Below are positions 1 to 5,328 of a DNA stretch of 5,328 bases, piece by piece. The DNA is taken from NCBI GenBank assembly GCA_003647715.1, contig QMNJ01000113.1, forward strand, positions 1 to 5,328, given 5' to 3'. The position numbers were made by a program, and so were the translations under genes. The notes under the pieces were generated by a model. It was not told the DNA's origin and did no database searches. It saw nothing but the letters and a program-made list of their open reading frames with translations. Origin of the DNA: Candidatus Coatesiibacteriota bacterium. GTDB lineage: Bacteria; RBG-13-66-14; B26-G2. The stretch's first letter is position 1; every line of letters begins with the position of its first letter.

Positions 1-1523
1 AGATAATGAAGAATATAATGGTTGGCAAAGAACTCTACATATGCTTCTTCTGTATCGGACCGTGCGGTTCTGAATTCTCAATCCCTGCAGTTCAACTAAC
101 CGATTCAAGCTATGTTGCACACAGTGATAATATTCTATACCGCCAAGGTTATGAAGAGTTTGTAAGGCGAGGAGATAACAATCGCTTCTTCAAGTTTGTG
201 CACTCACAGGGAGAATTAGACGAGAGAAATACATCAAAGAACCTGGACCTGAGGAGAATCTACATAGACCTTATGGAAAATATCGTTTATAGTGCAAATA
301 CACAATACGGCGGAAATACCATCGGCTTGAAGAAACTCGCAATGCGCCTCGCCATAAATCTTGGTGCAAACGAGGGCTGGCTCACCGAGCATATGTTAGT
401 TATGGCAGTTCATGGACCAGGCGGAAGGAAGACCTACTTCACCGGAGCATTCCCCTCCCTCTGCGGTAAGACCTCAACTGCTATGCTTGAGGGAGAAACA
501 ATTGTTGGTGATGATATCGCCTATCTCAGAAACATTAACGGTGAGGTCAGAGCGGTCAATGTAGAAAAGGGCATGTTCGGTATAATTCAGGGAATTAACT
601 CCAAGGACGACCCTCTACAATGGAAAGCACTCCACAGTCCGGGTGAGATTATCTTCTCCAATGTCCTGGTTACCGAGGACAAGGGTGTTCACTGGATAGG
701 CAAAGATGGTGATATTCCACCGAAAGGGTATAACCACTCTGGTGAATGGTATATAGGCAAAAAGGACGCAGAAGGCAAGGAGATACCGGTATCACATCCA
801 AACGCTCGATTCACAATAGCACTTGAAATGTTCAGCAACCTTGAACCTGTACTCAATGACCCTGACGGCGTTGTGGTGGGTGGAATAGTTTATGGTGGAA
901 GGGACTCCGACACCTGGGTTCCAGTGGAGGAGGCATTTGACTGGGAACACGGTATTATAACCAAGGGTGCATCATTGGAGTCAGAGACCACCGCTGCTAC
1001 ACTGGGCAAGGAGGGCGTGAGAAAATTCAACCCGATGTCCAACCTTGATTTCCTCTCTATATCTATTGGCAGATACATTCAGGAAAACCTTGACTTTGGT
1101 AAGAATCTTAACAGTGCCCCGAAGATATTCTCGGTGAACTACTTCCTCAAGGGAGAAAACGGTGAATTCCTGAATGAGAAGACCGACAAACGGGTATGGT
1201 ATAAATGGATGGAGAAGAGAATTCATAATGAGGTTGATGCAATAAAAACACCAACGGGCTACATTCCCAGATATGAGGACCTCAAGCCATTATTCAAAGA
1301 GGTTCTAAACAAGGAATATAAGAAGGATGATTATAACAAGCAGTTCACCTTGAGAGTTCCCGAGAGCATCGCCAAGATTGACAGGATAGAAGAGATATAC
1401 AGGACAAAGGTTCACGACACACCTGATATTGTCTTCAAGGTAATGAATGAACAGAGAATGCGTTTGAATGAGGCGAGAGAAAAATACGGTGATTATATAT
1501 TGCCTGAGGAGTTTACCAAGTAG
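1..1523 (+). CDS. pckG: Phosphoenolpyruvate carboxykinase (GTP), 5'-truncated by the window edge
   Basis: This cytosolic enzyme interconverts oxaloacetate + GTP with PEP + CO2 + GDP, the entry to gluconeogenesis, or the reverse anaplerotic carboxylation. The first ATG inside the window (nt 6) is probably internal: the frame is open to the edge and about 505 residues are visible, against roughly 600-625 for the family, so about 100-120 N-terminal residues lie upstream, including the conserved substrate-binding Arg. Counting from that ATG, visible motifs are YGGN (101-104) followed by KK (109-110), the metal-ligand His in EHM (H129), the P-loop FPSLCGKT (149-156) with the conserved Cys153 and Lys155, kinase-2 GDD (168-170), PNARF (265-269), R299, the mobile-lid segment ESETTAATLGKEG (325-337), and guanine-pocket Phe candidates F380 and F388. 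It ends at TAG 1521-1523. Motif positions are seen directly; catalytic roles come from the vertebrate enzyme. The overall sequence resembles Thermococcus-type GTP-PEPCK. The ATP-dependent PEPCK family is unlikely. Confidence 0.95.
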   Translation, partial: IMKNIMVGKELYICFFCIGPCGSEFSIPAVQLTDSSYVAHSDNILYRQGYEEFVRRGDNNRFFKFVHSQGELDERNTSKNLDLRRIYIDLMENIVYSANTQYGGNTIGLKKLAMRLAINLGANEGWLTEHMLVMAVHGPGGRKTYFTGAFPSLCGKTSTAMLEGETIVGDDIAYLRNINGEVRAVNVEKGMFGIIQGINSKDDPLQWKALHSPGEIIFSNVLVTEDKGVHWIGKDGDIPPKGYNHSGEWYIGKKDAEGKEIPVSHPNARFTIALEMFSNLEPVLNDPDGVVVGGIVYGGRDSDTWVPVEEAFDWEHGIITKGASLESETTAATLGKEGVRKFNPMSNLDFLSISIGRYIQENLDFGKNLNSAPKIFSVNYFLKGENGEFLNEKTDKRVWYKWMEKRIHNEVDAIKTPTGYIPRYEDLKPLFKEVLNKEYKKDDYNKQFTLRVPESIAKIDRIEEIYRTKVHDTPDIVFKVMNEQRMRLNEAREKYGDYILPEEFTK

Positions 1524-1629
1524 AGAGAACTTACAATGCATTCAGAATAGTGCTTTATCTATACGAGATTGATGTAATTAAACATATAAAGACATCAGAA
1601 TTGACTTTATAACCTCGTTTAACTTACAC

Positions 1630-1651
1630 CATATCTCTTGGATAAGATATG
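1630..1651. repeat. Small inverted repeat downstream of PEPCK
   Basis: CATATCT (1630-1636) and AGATATG (1645-1651) are exact reverse complements around an 8-base loop. The stem is A+T-rich, lies about 106 bases past the PEPCK stop and is not directly followed by a T run; the nearest, TTTTT, is near 1677-1681. It might be a weak terminator or an operator, or be chance in A+T-rich DNA. Confidence 0.3.
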
Positions 1652-1854
1652 CATATTTAATTTACTCTATTGGTAGTTTTTCCACATTTTGTCAACACTG
1701 TTCAGAACTTATTTTTTATCAATAACTTACAGTCCATCCCTGCTGAAATTGGTACGACTGCACTCACTATTTCTGTCACCACCTTAAAAAACACTTATAC
1801 TATTTGCCCAAATAAGGTCAATCCTGCTTTCTTCTATAACATTACAATATATTC

Positions 1855-1882
1855 TTGATTTATTTCTCCATCGTGCTATAAT
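1855..1882 (+). promoter_or_regulatory. Candidate sigma70-like promoter for the por operon
   Basis: TTGATT at 1855-1860 is separated by 16 bases from a perfect TATAAT at 1877-1882, which matches a bacterial housekeeping promoter (consensus TTGACA-N17-TATAAT). Transcription would begin near 1888-1890, giving porG a leader of about 190 bases. It is the best match I found by eye in the gap. If the organism is an archaeon this reading does not apply; archaeal TATA-like strings such as TTTATA at 1596-1601 also occur here. Confidence 0.45.
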
Positions 1883-2068
1883 CGGTAATTCTCTTATGAA
1901 AACCACTGCGAATTCCAGATTATGTGATAAATCATACGATGAACAATCATTGGTGCATTTCTTAGTCAAATTACTAAATGTTGATATGGCAGGTTTTAAG
2001 TATAAACCCTTAAAAACAGACAATTCCTTGGAATATGAACAGCTACTATTTCTGAAATATTTAATATC

Positions 2069-2083
2069 AGGAGGTTTGAGTTG
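2069..2083 (+). promoter_or_regulatory. Ribosome binding site fixing the TTG start of porG
   Basis: AGGAGG at 2069-2074 lies six bases before TTG 2081-2083. No in-frame ATG gives a better N-terminus, and initiating here produces the expected start of the gamma family, with GRGGQG at residues 8-13. Confidence 0.85.
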
Positions 2084-2638
2084 ATAGCAATAAGGTTTCA
2101 CGGAAGGGGTGGTCAGGGGGCTGCCATATCCTCCTACATCCTCGCTGAAGCCATCTTCAGAGATGGTTATGAGGTTCAGGCATTCCCCATGTTCGGTGTT
2201 GAGAGGAGAGGCGCACCGGTGGCATCCTTCATAAGGATGGATAACAAGCCGATATATGTTCGCTGTGAGGTCTACGAGCCGGACTATGTGGTAGTTCTTG
2301 ACCCCACACTCATTCAGGCGGTTGATGTAACCAGCGGGAAGAAGCCCGGCGGATTCATAATGGTAAACACAGACCAACCAGTAGAAGAGATAGGCATAAA
2401 GGGTGACTTTACCACAATACCGTTTGATGGGACAAAGATAGCCCTTGAATACCACCTGGGCACCAAAGTAGCGCCAATAGTCAATACGGTTATGATGGGG
2501 GCTTTCGCAAAGTCATTTGGCAAAATCAACATAGATAACCTTCTGTTTGCCATAAAGGATAACCTGCCCAGGAAGATTGCCGACCGAAATGCAGAAGCAA
2601 CAAAGAAAGCATACGATTTAGCACCGAAGATTGAATAA
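2081..2638 (+). CDS. porG: Pyruvate:ferredoxin oxidoreductase, gamma subunit
   Basis: This is the gamma subunit of the heterotetrameric 2-oxoacid:ferredoxin oxidoreductase, which converts pyruvate + CoA + oxidised ferredoxin to acetyl-CoA + CO2 + reduced ferredoxin, reversibly, in the cytoplasm. Gamma corresponds to domain III of single-chain PFORs, a region linked to CoA binding. The 185 residues match the usual family length. Family motifs are the N-terminal GRGGQGA (8-14) and FPMFGVERRGAPV (35-47), followed by the typical VLDP (72-75) and NTVMMGAFAK (135-144) segments. The TTG start is set by AGGAGG six bases upstream and overlaps the stop of a doubtful 62-codon upstream ORF. It is the first gene of the cluster and is separated from porD by 57 bases, unlike the overlapping later genes. 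In some archaea gamma is shared between POR and the 2-ketoisovalerate enzyme (VOR), so gamma alone does not fix substrate specificity. Confidence 0.93.
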   Translation: MIAIRFHGRGGQGAAISSYILAEAIFRDGYEVQAFPMFGVERRGAPVASFIRMDNKPIYVRCEVYEPDYVVVLDPTLIQAVDVTSGKKPGGFIMVNTDQPVEEIGIKGDFTTIPFDGTKIALEYHLGTKVAPIVNTVMMGAFAKSFGKINIDNLLFAIKDNLPRKIADRNAEATKKAYDLAPKIE

Positions 2639-2683
2639 GAAATAGGGTCATATTTTGATTTACATATATCATTTAATTTTATG

Positions 2684-2698
2684 AAAGGAGCCACAATG
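2684..2698 (+). promoter_or_regulatory. Ribosome binding site choosing the porD start
   Basis: AAAGGAG at 2684-2690 is five bases before ATG 2696-2698. An earlier in-frame ATG at 2681 overlaps this site and has only A+T-rich sequence upstream, so 2696 is the better start. Confidence 0.85.
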
Positions 2699-2980
2699 AG
2701 CAAAGAGATAGAGATACGGGGGGTAAAGGATATGCCACCCATGGCGGTCTCTTTAGGTCTTATGACCGTGAACAAGACCGGTTCATGGAGGAATATGCGC
2801 CCCGTGCTCATCGCCGAGAAGTGCACTGCCTGTTCTATATGCTGGAAGTTCTGCCCCGATATGTGCATCAATATTGAAGGTGACCTGCCTGTATTTGACT
2901 ATGATTATTGTAAAGGTTGTGGTGTTTGTGCTCATGAATGCCCCACAGGAGCAATAGTTATGGAGGAGGAGATGCGATGA
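2696..2980 (+). CDS. porD: Pyruvate:ferredoxin oxidoreductase, delta subunit (2x[4Fe-4S] ferredoxin-like)
   Basis: The delta subunit carries two [4Fe-4S] clusters that pass electrons from the cluster near thiamine diphosphate in the beta subunit to external ferredoxin. From ATG 2696 it has 94 residues, normal for the family. The first cluster motif is C43-x2-C46-x2-C49-x3-C53-P, the second C72-x2-C75-x2-C78-x3-C82-P, so all eight ligands are present. An extra Cys57 follows the first motif. The N-terminal part ends in the family-typical segment TGSWRNMRPV (28-37), which precedes the ferredoxin fold. There is no signal peptide. The gene overlaps porA by ATGA (2977-2980), implying translational coupling and equal subunit supply. 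A stand-alone ferredoxin is unlikely given the N-terminal extension and the operon position. Confidence 0.94.
   Translation: MSKEIEIRGVKDMPPMAVSLGLMTVNKTGSWRNMRPVLIAEKCTACSICWKFCPDMCINIEGDLPVFDYDYCKGCGVCAHECPTGAIVMEEEMR
2962..2979 (+). promoter_or_regulatory. Ribosome binding site of porA inside the end of porD
   Basis: GGAGGAGGA at 2962-2970 sits six bases before ATG 2977-2979 and lies within the last porD codons. It favours this start over an in-frame ATG at 2938, which would add 13 residues read from the second porD cluster region. Confidence 0.85.
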
Positions 2981-4125
2981 AGAAGGTCGTTACAGGAAAT
3001 CACGCCGTATCGTTCGCTTCCAAGATAGCAAGAGCACAGGTAGTTGCAGCATATCCTATCACCCCTCAGACACAGGTGGTTGAAAGAATCTCCAAGTTTG
3101 TTGCTGATGGAGAGATGGATGCAATATTCATCAAGGTTGAGAGCGAACACTCAGCGCTAGCCGCAGCAATTGGTGCTTCTGCGGCTGGAGCAAGGGCATT
3201 CACTGCCACCTCGTCCCAGGGGCTCGCCCTTATGCACGAGATGATGCACTGGTGTTCTTATGCCAGATGCCCGGTGGTCATCGCCAATATCAACCGTGCA
3301 CTTGGTCCACCCTGGTCTATATGGACAGAGCAGAACGACTCCCTCGCCCAGAGGGATACGGGCTGGATTCAGTATTATTGTGAATCAAATCAGGATGTCC
3401 TTGACTCGATTATTCAGGCGTTCAAGGTGAGCGAGAGGGTTCTTGTTCCATCTATGGTAGTCCTTGATTCATTTTTTCTCTCCCACACATCTGAACCAGT
3501 GGACTTCCCCGACCAGGACAAGGTTGATGAATTTCTACCACCATACAAGGGCGAGTGGGTAATTGACCCCGATAATCCACATACATTCGGTGGTCTCACT
3601 GGACCTGATAAGTATTATGAACTGCACTATATGCTTCAACAGGCGCATAAGGATGCTGAACAGGTGATGGACGAAGTACATAAGGAATACGAGAAGCTGT
3701 TCGGCAGGAAATACGGGAGAATAGAACCGTTCATGGCTGATGACGCAGAGGTCTTACTGGTCGTATCGGGAACACCCGCCTCTACCGCAAAACAGGCGGT
3801 GATAGATGCAAGGGATGAGGGCTTTGCACTGGGCAGTGTAAAAATAAGAGTATTCAGACCATTCCCAAGGGAACTGGTAAAAGAGGTATGTAGAGGTAAG
3901 AAGGCGGTCGCCGTAGTGGACAGAAACTACTCGTTTGGCAACCAGGGCATCTTCTTCACCGAGGTTAGAGATGCGATATATGACTTGGAGCCAAGGGTTC
4001 CTGTATACTCTTACATAACTGGCCTGGGTGGAAGGGACATTACCGCAGAAGACCTGGTCAATATAGGTAAGGCGGCTGAGAAGAAAGAATGTGATAACCC
4101 AACATGGTGGGGGGTGAAACTATGA
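2977..4125 (+). CDS. porA: Pyruvate:ferredoxin oxidoreductase, alpha subunit
   Basis: The alpha subunit supplies the thiamine-diphosphate pyrimidine-binding domain and most of the pyruvate pocket. From ATG 2977 it has 382 residues, normal for the family. The N-terminal domain contains YPITPQT (26-32), where T29 corresponds to the pyruvate-contacting Thr of Desulfovibrio africanus PFOR. ESEHSA (55-60) contains E57, the likely thiamine-activating Glu, and NRALGPPWSIW (106-116) contains R107, equivalent to the substrate-binding Arg. Residues from about 255 onward form the C-terminal transketolase-like domain, with VVSGTPASTAKQAV (262-275) and NYSFGNQGIFFTEV (317-330). These assignments come from motif position, not a full alignment. 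It overlaps porD and porB by ATGA at both ends, so D-A-B are probably co-translated. The PPWSIW-type pocket fits pyruvate, but a related substrate such as 2-oxoisovalerate cannot be excluded from sequence alone. Confidence 0.94.
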   Translation: MKKVVTGNHAVSFASKIARAQVVAAYPITPQTQVVERISKFVADGEMDAIFIKVESEHSALAAAIGASAAGARAFTATSSQGLALMHEMMHWCSYARCPVVIANINRALGPPWSIWTEQNDSLAQRDTGWIQYYCESNQDVLDSIIQAFKVSERVLVPSMVVLDSFFLSHTSEPVDFPDQDKVDEFLPPYKGEWVIDPDNPHTFGGLTGPDKYYELHYMLQQAHKDAEQVMDEVHKEYEKLFGRKYGRIEPFMADDAEVLLVVSGTPASTAKQAVIDARDEGFALGSVKIRVFRPFPRELVKEVCRGKKAVAVVDRNYSFGNQGIFFTEVRDAIYDLEPRVPVYSYITGLGGRDITAEDLVNIGKAAEKKECDNPTWWGVKL

Positions 4126-5021
4126 AGACCACGATACCAGTAGAAGAACTTGTGACCAGTGGACACCTTGCCTGTCAGGGATGTGGTGCAGCACTGGCAA
4201 TGAGATACACTCTGAAAGCCCTGGGACCGAGAACCGCTCTCACTATTCCTGCATGCTGTTGGAGCGTCATTGATGGTCCCTTCCCCTATTCATCTGTCAA
4301 AGTCCCATTATTCCACACTGCATTTGAGACCGCGGCATCAATGGCATCAGGTATAAAGGCGGGGCTTACAATGGTGGGCAAGGGCGATACCACGATGGTC
4401 GCATGGGCAGGTGACGGTGGAACAGCCGACATCGGCATTCAGGCGCTATCAGGCGCAGCGGAGAGAAACGAAGACATCATCTATGTTTGCTATGATAATG
4501 AGGCGTATATGAACACAGGTATTCAGCGCTCCAGTTCAACACCCATAGGCGCCTGGACAACCACCACACCACCACCACACCATAAGAAGAAACCCAAGAA
4601 AAATGTGGCAGAGATTATGGTCGCTCACCATATACCCTATGTCGCAACTGGAAATGTAGCATACCCAGAGGATTGGATTAAAAAAGTCAAAAAGGCAAAG
4701 GAGATAAAAGGGACACGCTATATGCAGATACTGGCATCATGTCCACCCGGCTGGAAAATTCCTGCCGATATATCGGTTGAGGTTGCCAAACTGGCTGTTG
4801 AGACCAGAATCTGGATTCTGTATGAAGTGGAAAACGGTGAATATAAGATTACAAGGAAGGTAGCAAAGTTCGTTCCTGTGGAGGAATATTTGACGAAGCA
4901 GGGTCGCTTCTCGCATCTCACAGAAGAAGAGATTATAGAGATACAGCAGAATGTGGATAAGGAGTGGGACAGAATGTGCAGGTTAGCAGGTATTGAGAAC
5001 AAATTCGCAGATAGATTGTAA
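4122..5021 (+). CDS. porB: Pyruvate:ferredoxin oxidoreductase, beta subunit
   Basis: The beta subunit binds the diphosphate end of thiamine diphosphate and the proximal [4Fe-4S] cluster, the first electron acceptor after pyruvate decarboxylation. From ATG 4122 it has 299 residues. Cluster ligands are C18-x2-C21 (ACQGCG), C46 (ACCW) and C207 (SCPPGW); the 25-residue step from C21 to C46 matches C815 to C840 of D. africanus PFOR. The thiamine/Mg motif is GDGG (97-100) with DNEAYMNTG (125-133) supplying N126. I chose ATG 4122 because it overlaps the porA stop as ATGA and follows a GGGGGTGA Shine-Dalgarno-like run (4110-4117) by four bases; an in-frame ATG at 4104 would add six residues and lacks a clear site. 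Residues 146-160 form an odd Thr/Pro/His/Lys low-complexity stretch where relatives usually have a Gly-containing linker. A hairpin 22 bases past the stop probably ends transcription. Confidence 0.94.
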   Translation: MKTTIPVEELVTSGHLACQGCGAALAMRYTLKALGPRTALTIPACCWSVIDGPFPYSSVKVPLFHTAFETAASMASGIKAGLTMVGKGDTTMVAWAGDGGTADIGIQALSGAAERNEDIIYVCYDNEAYMNTGIQRSSSTPIGAWTTTTPPPHHKKKPKKNVAEIMVAHHIPYVATGNVAYPEDWIKKVKKAKEIKGTRYMQILASCPPGWKIPADISVEVAKLAVETRIWILYEVENGEYKITRKVAKFVPVEEYLTKQGRFSHLTEEEIIEIQQNVDKEWDRMCRLAGIENKFADRL

Positions 5022-5043
5022 TGTCATTCAAACCTGACAATCT

Positions 5044-5080
5044 GGGGGAGGAGATATATTCACTCCCCCTTCATCTTATA
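5044..5080 (+). terminator. Probable intrinsic terminator of the por operon
   Basis: GGGGGAG (5044-5050) pairs perfectly with CTCCCCC (5063-5069) around a 12-base A+T-rich loop, and a T-enriched tail, TTCATCTTAT, follows. It starts 22 bases after the porB stop. The tail is not a clean T run, so termination may be partial or may need a factor. Confidence 0.6.
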
Positions 5081-5210
5081 AATGGTAAATTTTAATATAA
5101 ATATACAATAAAAATTTATTAATACATCATATTCTCAATATAAGCAGGTTTGAAGTTCTATCTAATCTAACAAGGGTCGTAAACACATTGTTGCTTATTC
5201 CTAACAAATG

Positions 5211-5228
5211 TAATTAAAAACTTAATTA
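5211..5228. repeat. Perfect 7-bp A/T inverted repeat
   Basis: TAATTAA (5211-5217) and TTAATTA (5222-5228) are exact reverse complements around AAAC. It could be an operator half-site pair or a weak hairpin, but such repeats arise readily by chance at this base composition. Confidence 0.3.
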
Positions 5229-5260
5229 TTTAGTAATTTAAACATAAAATGTAATATGAG

Positions 5261-5280
5261 GTAATAACAGAAACTATTAC
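5261..5280. repeat. 6-bp inverted repeat GTAATA/TATTAC
   Basis: GTAATA (5261-5266) and TATTAC (5275-5280) are reverse complements with an 8-base spacer, the dimension of a dimeric regulator site. A further GTAATA copy lies just upstream at 5251-5256. Function is unknown and chance is plausible. Confidence 0.25.
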
Positions 5281-5328
5281 AAGCAATAACCATCAAAACA
5301 ATAAAAATTTTGAAACCAAATTTGATAT

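Larger units (their letters stand above)
1524..2080. other. Intergenic region between PEPCK and the por operon
   Basis: This gap of 557 bases holds no gene I can recognise. Sampled lines are about 27-37% G+C by hand count, well below the genes. It contains a 7-bp inverted repeat at 1630-1651, a candidate promoter at 1855-1882 and the porG ribosome binding site at 2069-2074. A 62-codon + strand ORF (1896-2084) has no Shine-Dalgarno sequence; its G+C at third positions is about 29% by hand count, no different from the surrounding DNA, so coding is doubtful. On the minus strand a frame stays open from the porG start down to a stop at 1784-1786 and could continue to about 1702 if a single base were lost in the A6 run at 1786-1791. 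No tRNA, rRNA, CRISPR array or insertion sequence end is visible. Confidence 0.8.
5070..5328. other. A+T-rich region downstream of por, no gene seen
   Basis: Hand counting gives about 21% G+C over 5081-5328, far below the genes. No ORF of useful size, ribosome binding site with a following start, RNA gene or repeat array is evident. It holds two short inverted repeats (5211-5228 and 5261-5280) and may be the upstream control region of a gene beyond the window. Confidence 0.75.

Noticed and set aside
890..1541. Three minus-strand ORFs within and at the end of PEPCK
   Set aside because: They mirror the PEPCK coding sequence in other frames and show no independent motifs.
1670..1858. 62-codon + strand ORF in the gap
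   Set aside because: No ribosome binding site, low-complexity hydrophobic translation and no coding bias; it ends at the candidate promoter.
1524..2080. tRNA or other classical RNA gene in the gap
   Set aside because: No T-arm GTTCGA-type motif, acceptor-stem pairing or CCA end could be found on either strand.
1784..2455. 223-codon minus-strand ORF as an intact gene
   Set aside because: More than half is the antisense of porG, whose protein motifs are unmistakable, and no ribosome binding site or known domain is seen. Only the part outside porG is kept as a low-confidence finding.
2681..2695. Earlier porD start at ATG 2681
   Set aside because: It would place the Shine-Dalgarno AAAGGAG inside the coding sequence and has no site of its own.
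2314..2871. 185-codon minus-strand ORF across porG and porD
   Set aside because: It is antisense to two confidently identified genes and its translation has no recognisable domain.
2938..2976. Earlier porA start at ATG 2938
   Set aside because: It would add 13 residues not seen in the family and ignores the strong GGAGGAGGA site before ATG 2977.
1..5328. CRISPR array, defence system, transposon or phage genes
   Set aside because: No regularly spaced repeats, terminal inverted repeats, recombinase or nuclease motifs are present; the coding DNA is ordinary central metabolism.

Overview
The window carries central carbon metabolism genes, all on the + strand: the 3' part of a GTP-type phosphoenolpyruvate carboxykinase gene, a gene-free gap of about 560 bases, and a complete four-gene cluster for a 2-oxoacid:ferredoxin oxidoreductase, most likely pyruvate:ferredoxin oxidoreductase (POR), in the order gamma-delta-alpha-beta (porG-porD-porA-porB). 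An A+T-rich tail without recognisable genes follows.

The heterotetrameric POR with a separate 2x[4Fe-4S] delta subunit, and a PEPCK that resembles the Thermococcus-type enzyme more than the vertebrate one, point to a strict anaerobe, possibly thermophilic: an archaeon or an anaerobic bacterial lineage with archaeal-like central metabolism. The domain cannot be settled from this window. Strong Shine-Dalgarno sequences, a TTG start and one good sigma70-like promoter (TTGATT-N16-TATAAT) lean bacterial. Arginine is mostly AGA/AGG. A sampled stretch of porA is about 50% G+C by hand count, against roughly 27-37% in sampled lines of the central gap and about 21% in the last 250 bases.

Layout: 1-1523 PEPCK, missing its N-terminus; 1524-2080 intergenic, with a small hairpin, a candidate promoter near 1855-1882 and the porG ribosome binding site; 2081-2638 porG (TTG start); 2696-2980 porD; 2977-4125 porA; 4122-5021 porB. 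The porD/porA and porA/porB pairs overlap by ATGA. A G+C-rich hairpin at 5044-5069 probably ends the operon; 5070-5328 is A+T-rich and apparently non-coding.

Together, POR interconverts pyruvate and acetyl-CoA + CO2 using ferredoxin, and PEPCK interconverts oxaloacetate and PEP using GTP/GDP. Both act at the PEP-pyruvate-oxaloacetate node, so the neighbourhood fits gluconeogenesis from acetyl-CoA or catabolism of sugars and amino acids. I see no sign of a new defence, mobile or other undescribed system. The least explained DNA is the 1524-2080 gap, which has an unusually long open frame on the minus strand and a small + strand ORF ending exactly on the porG start.
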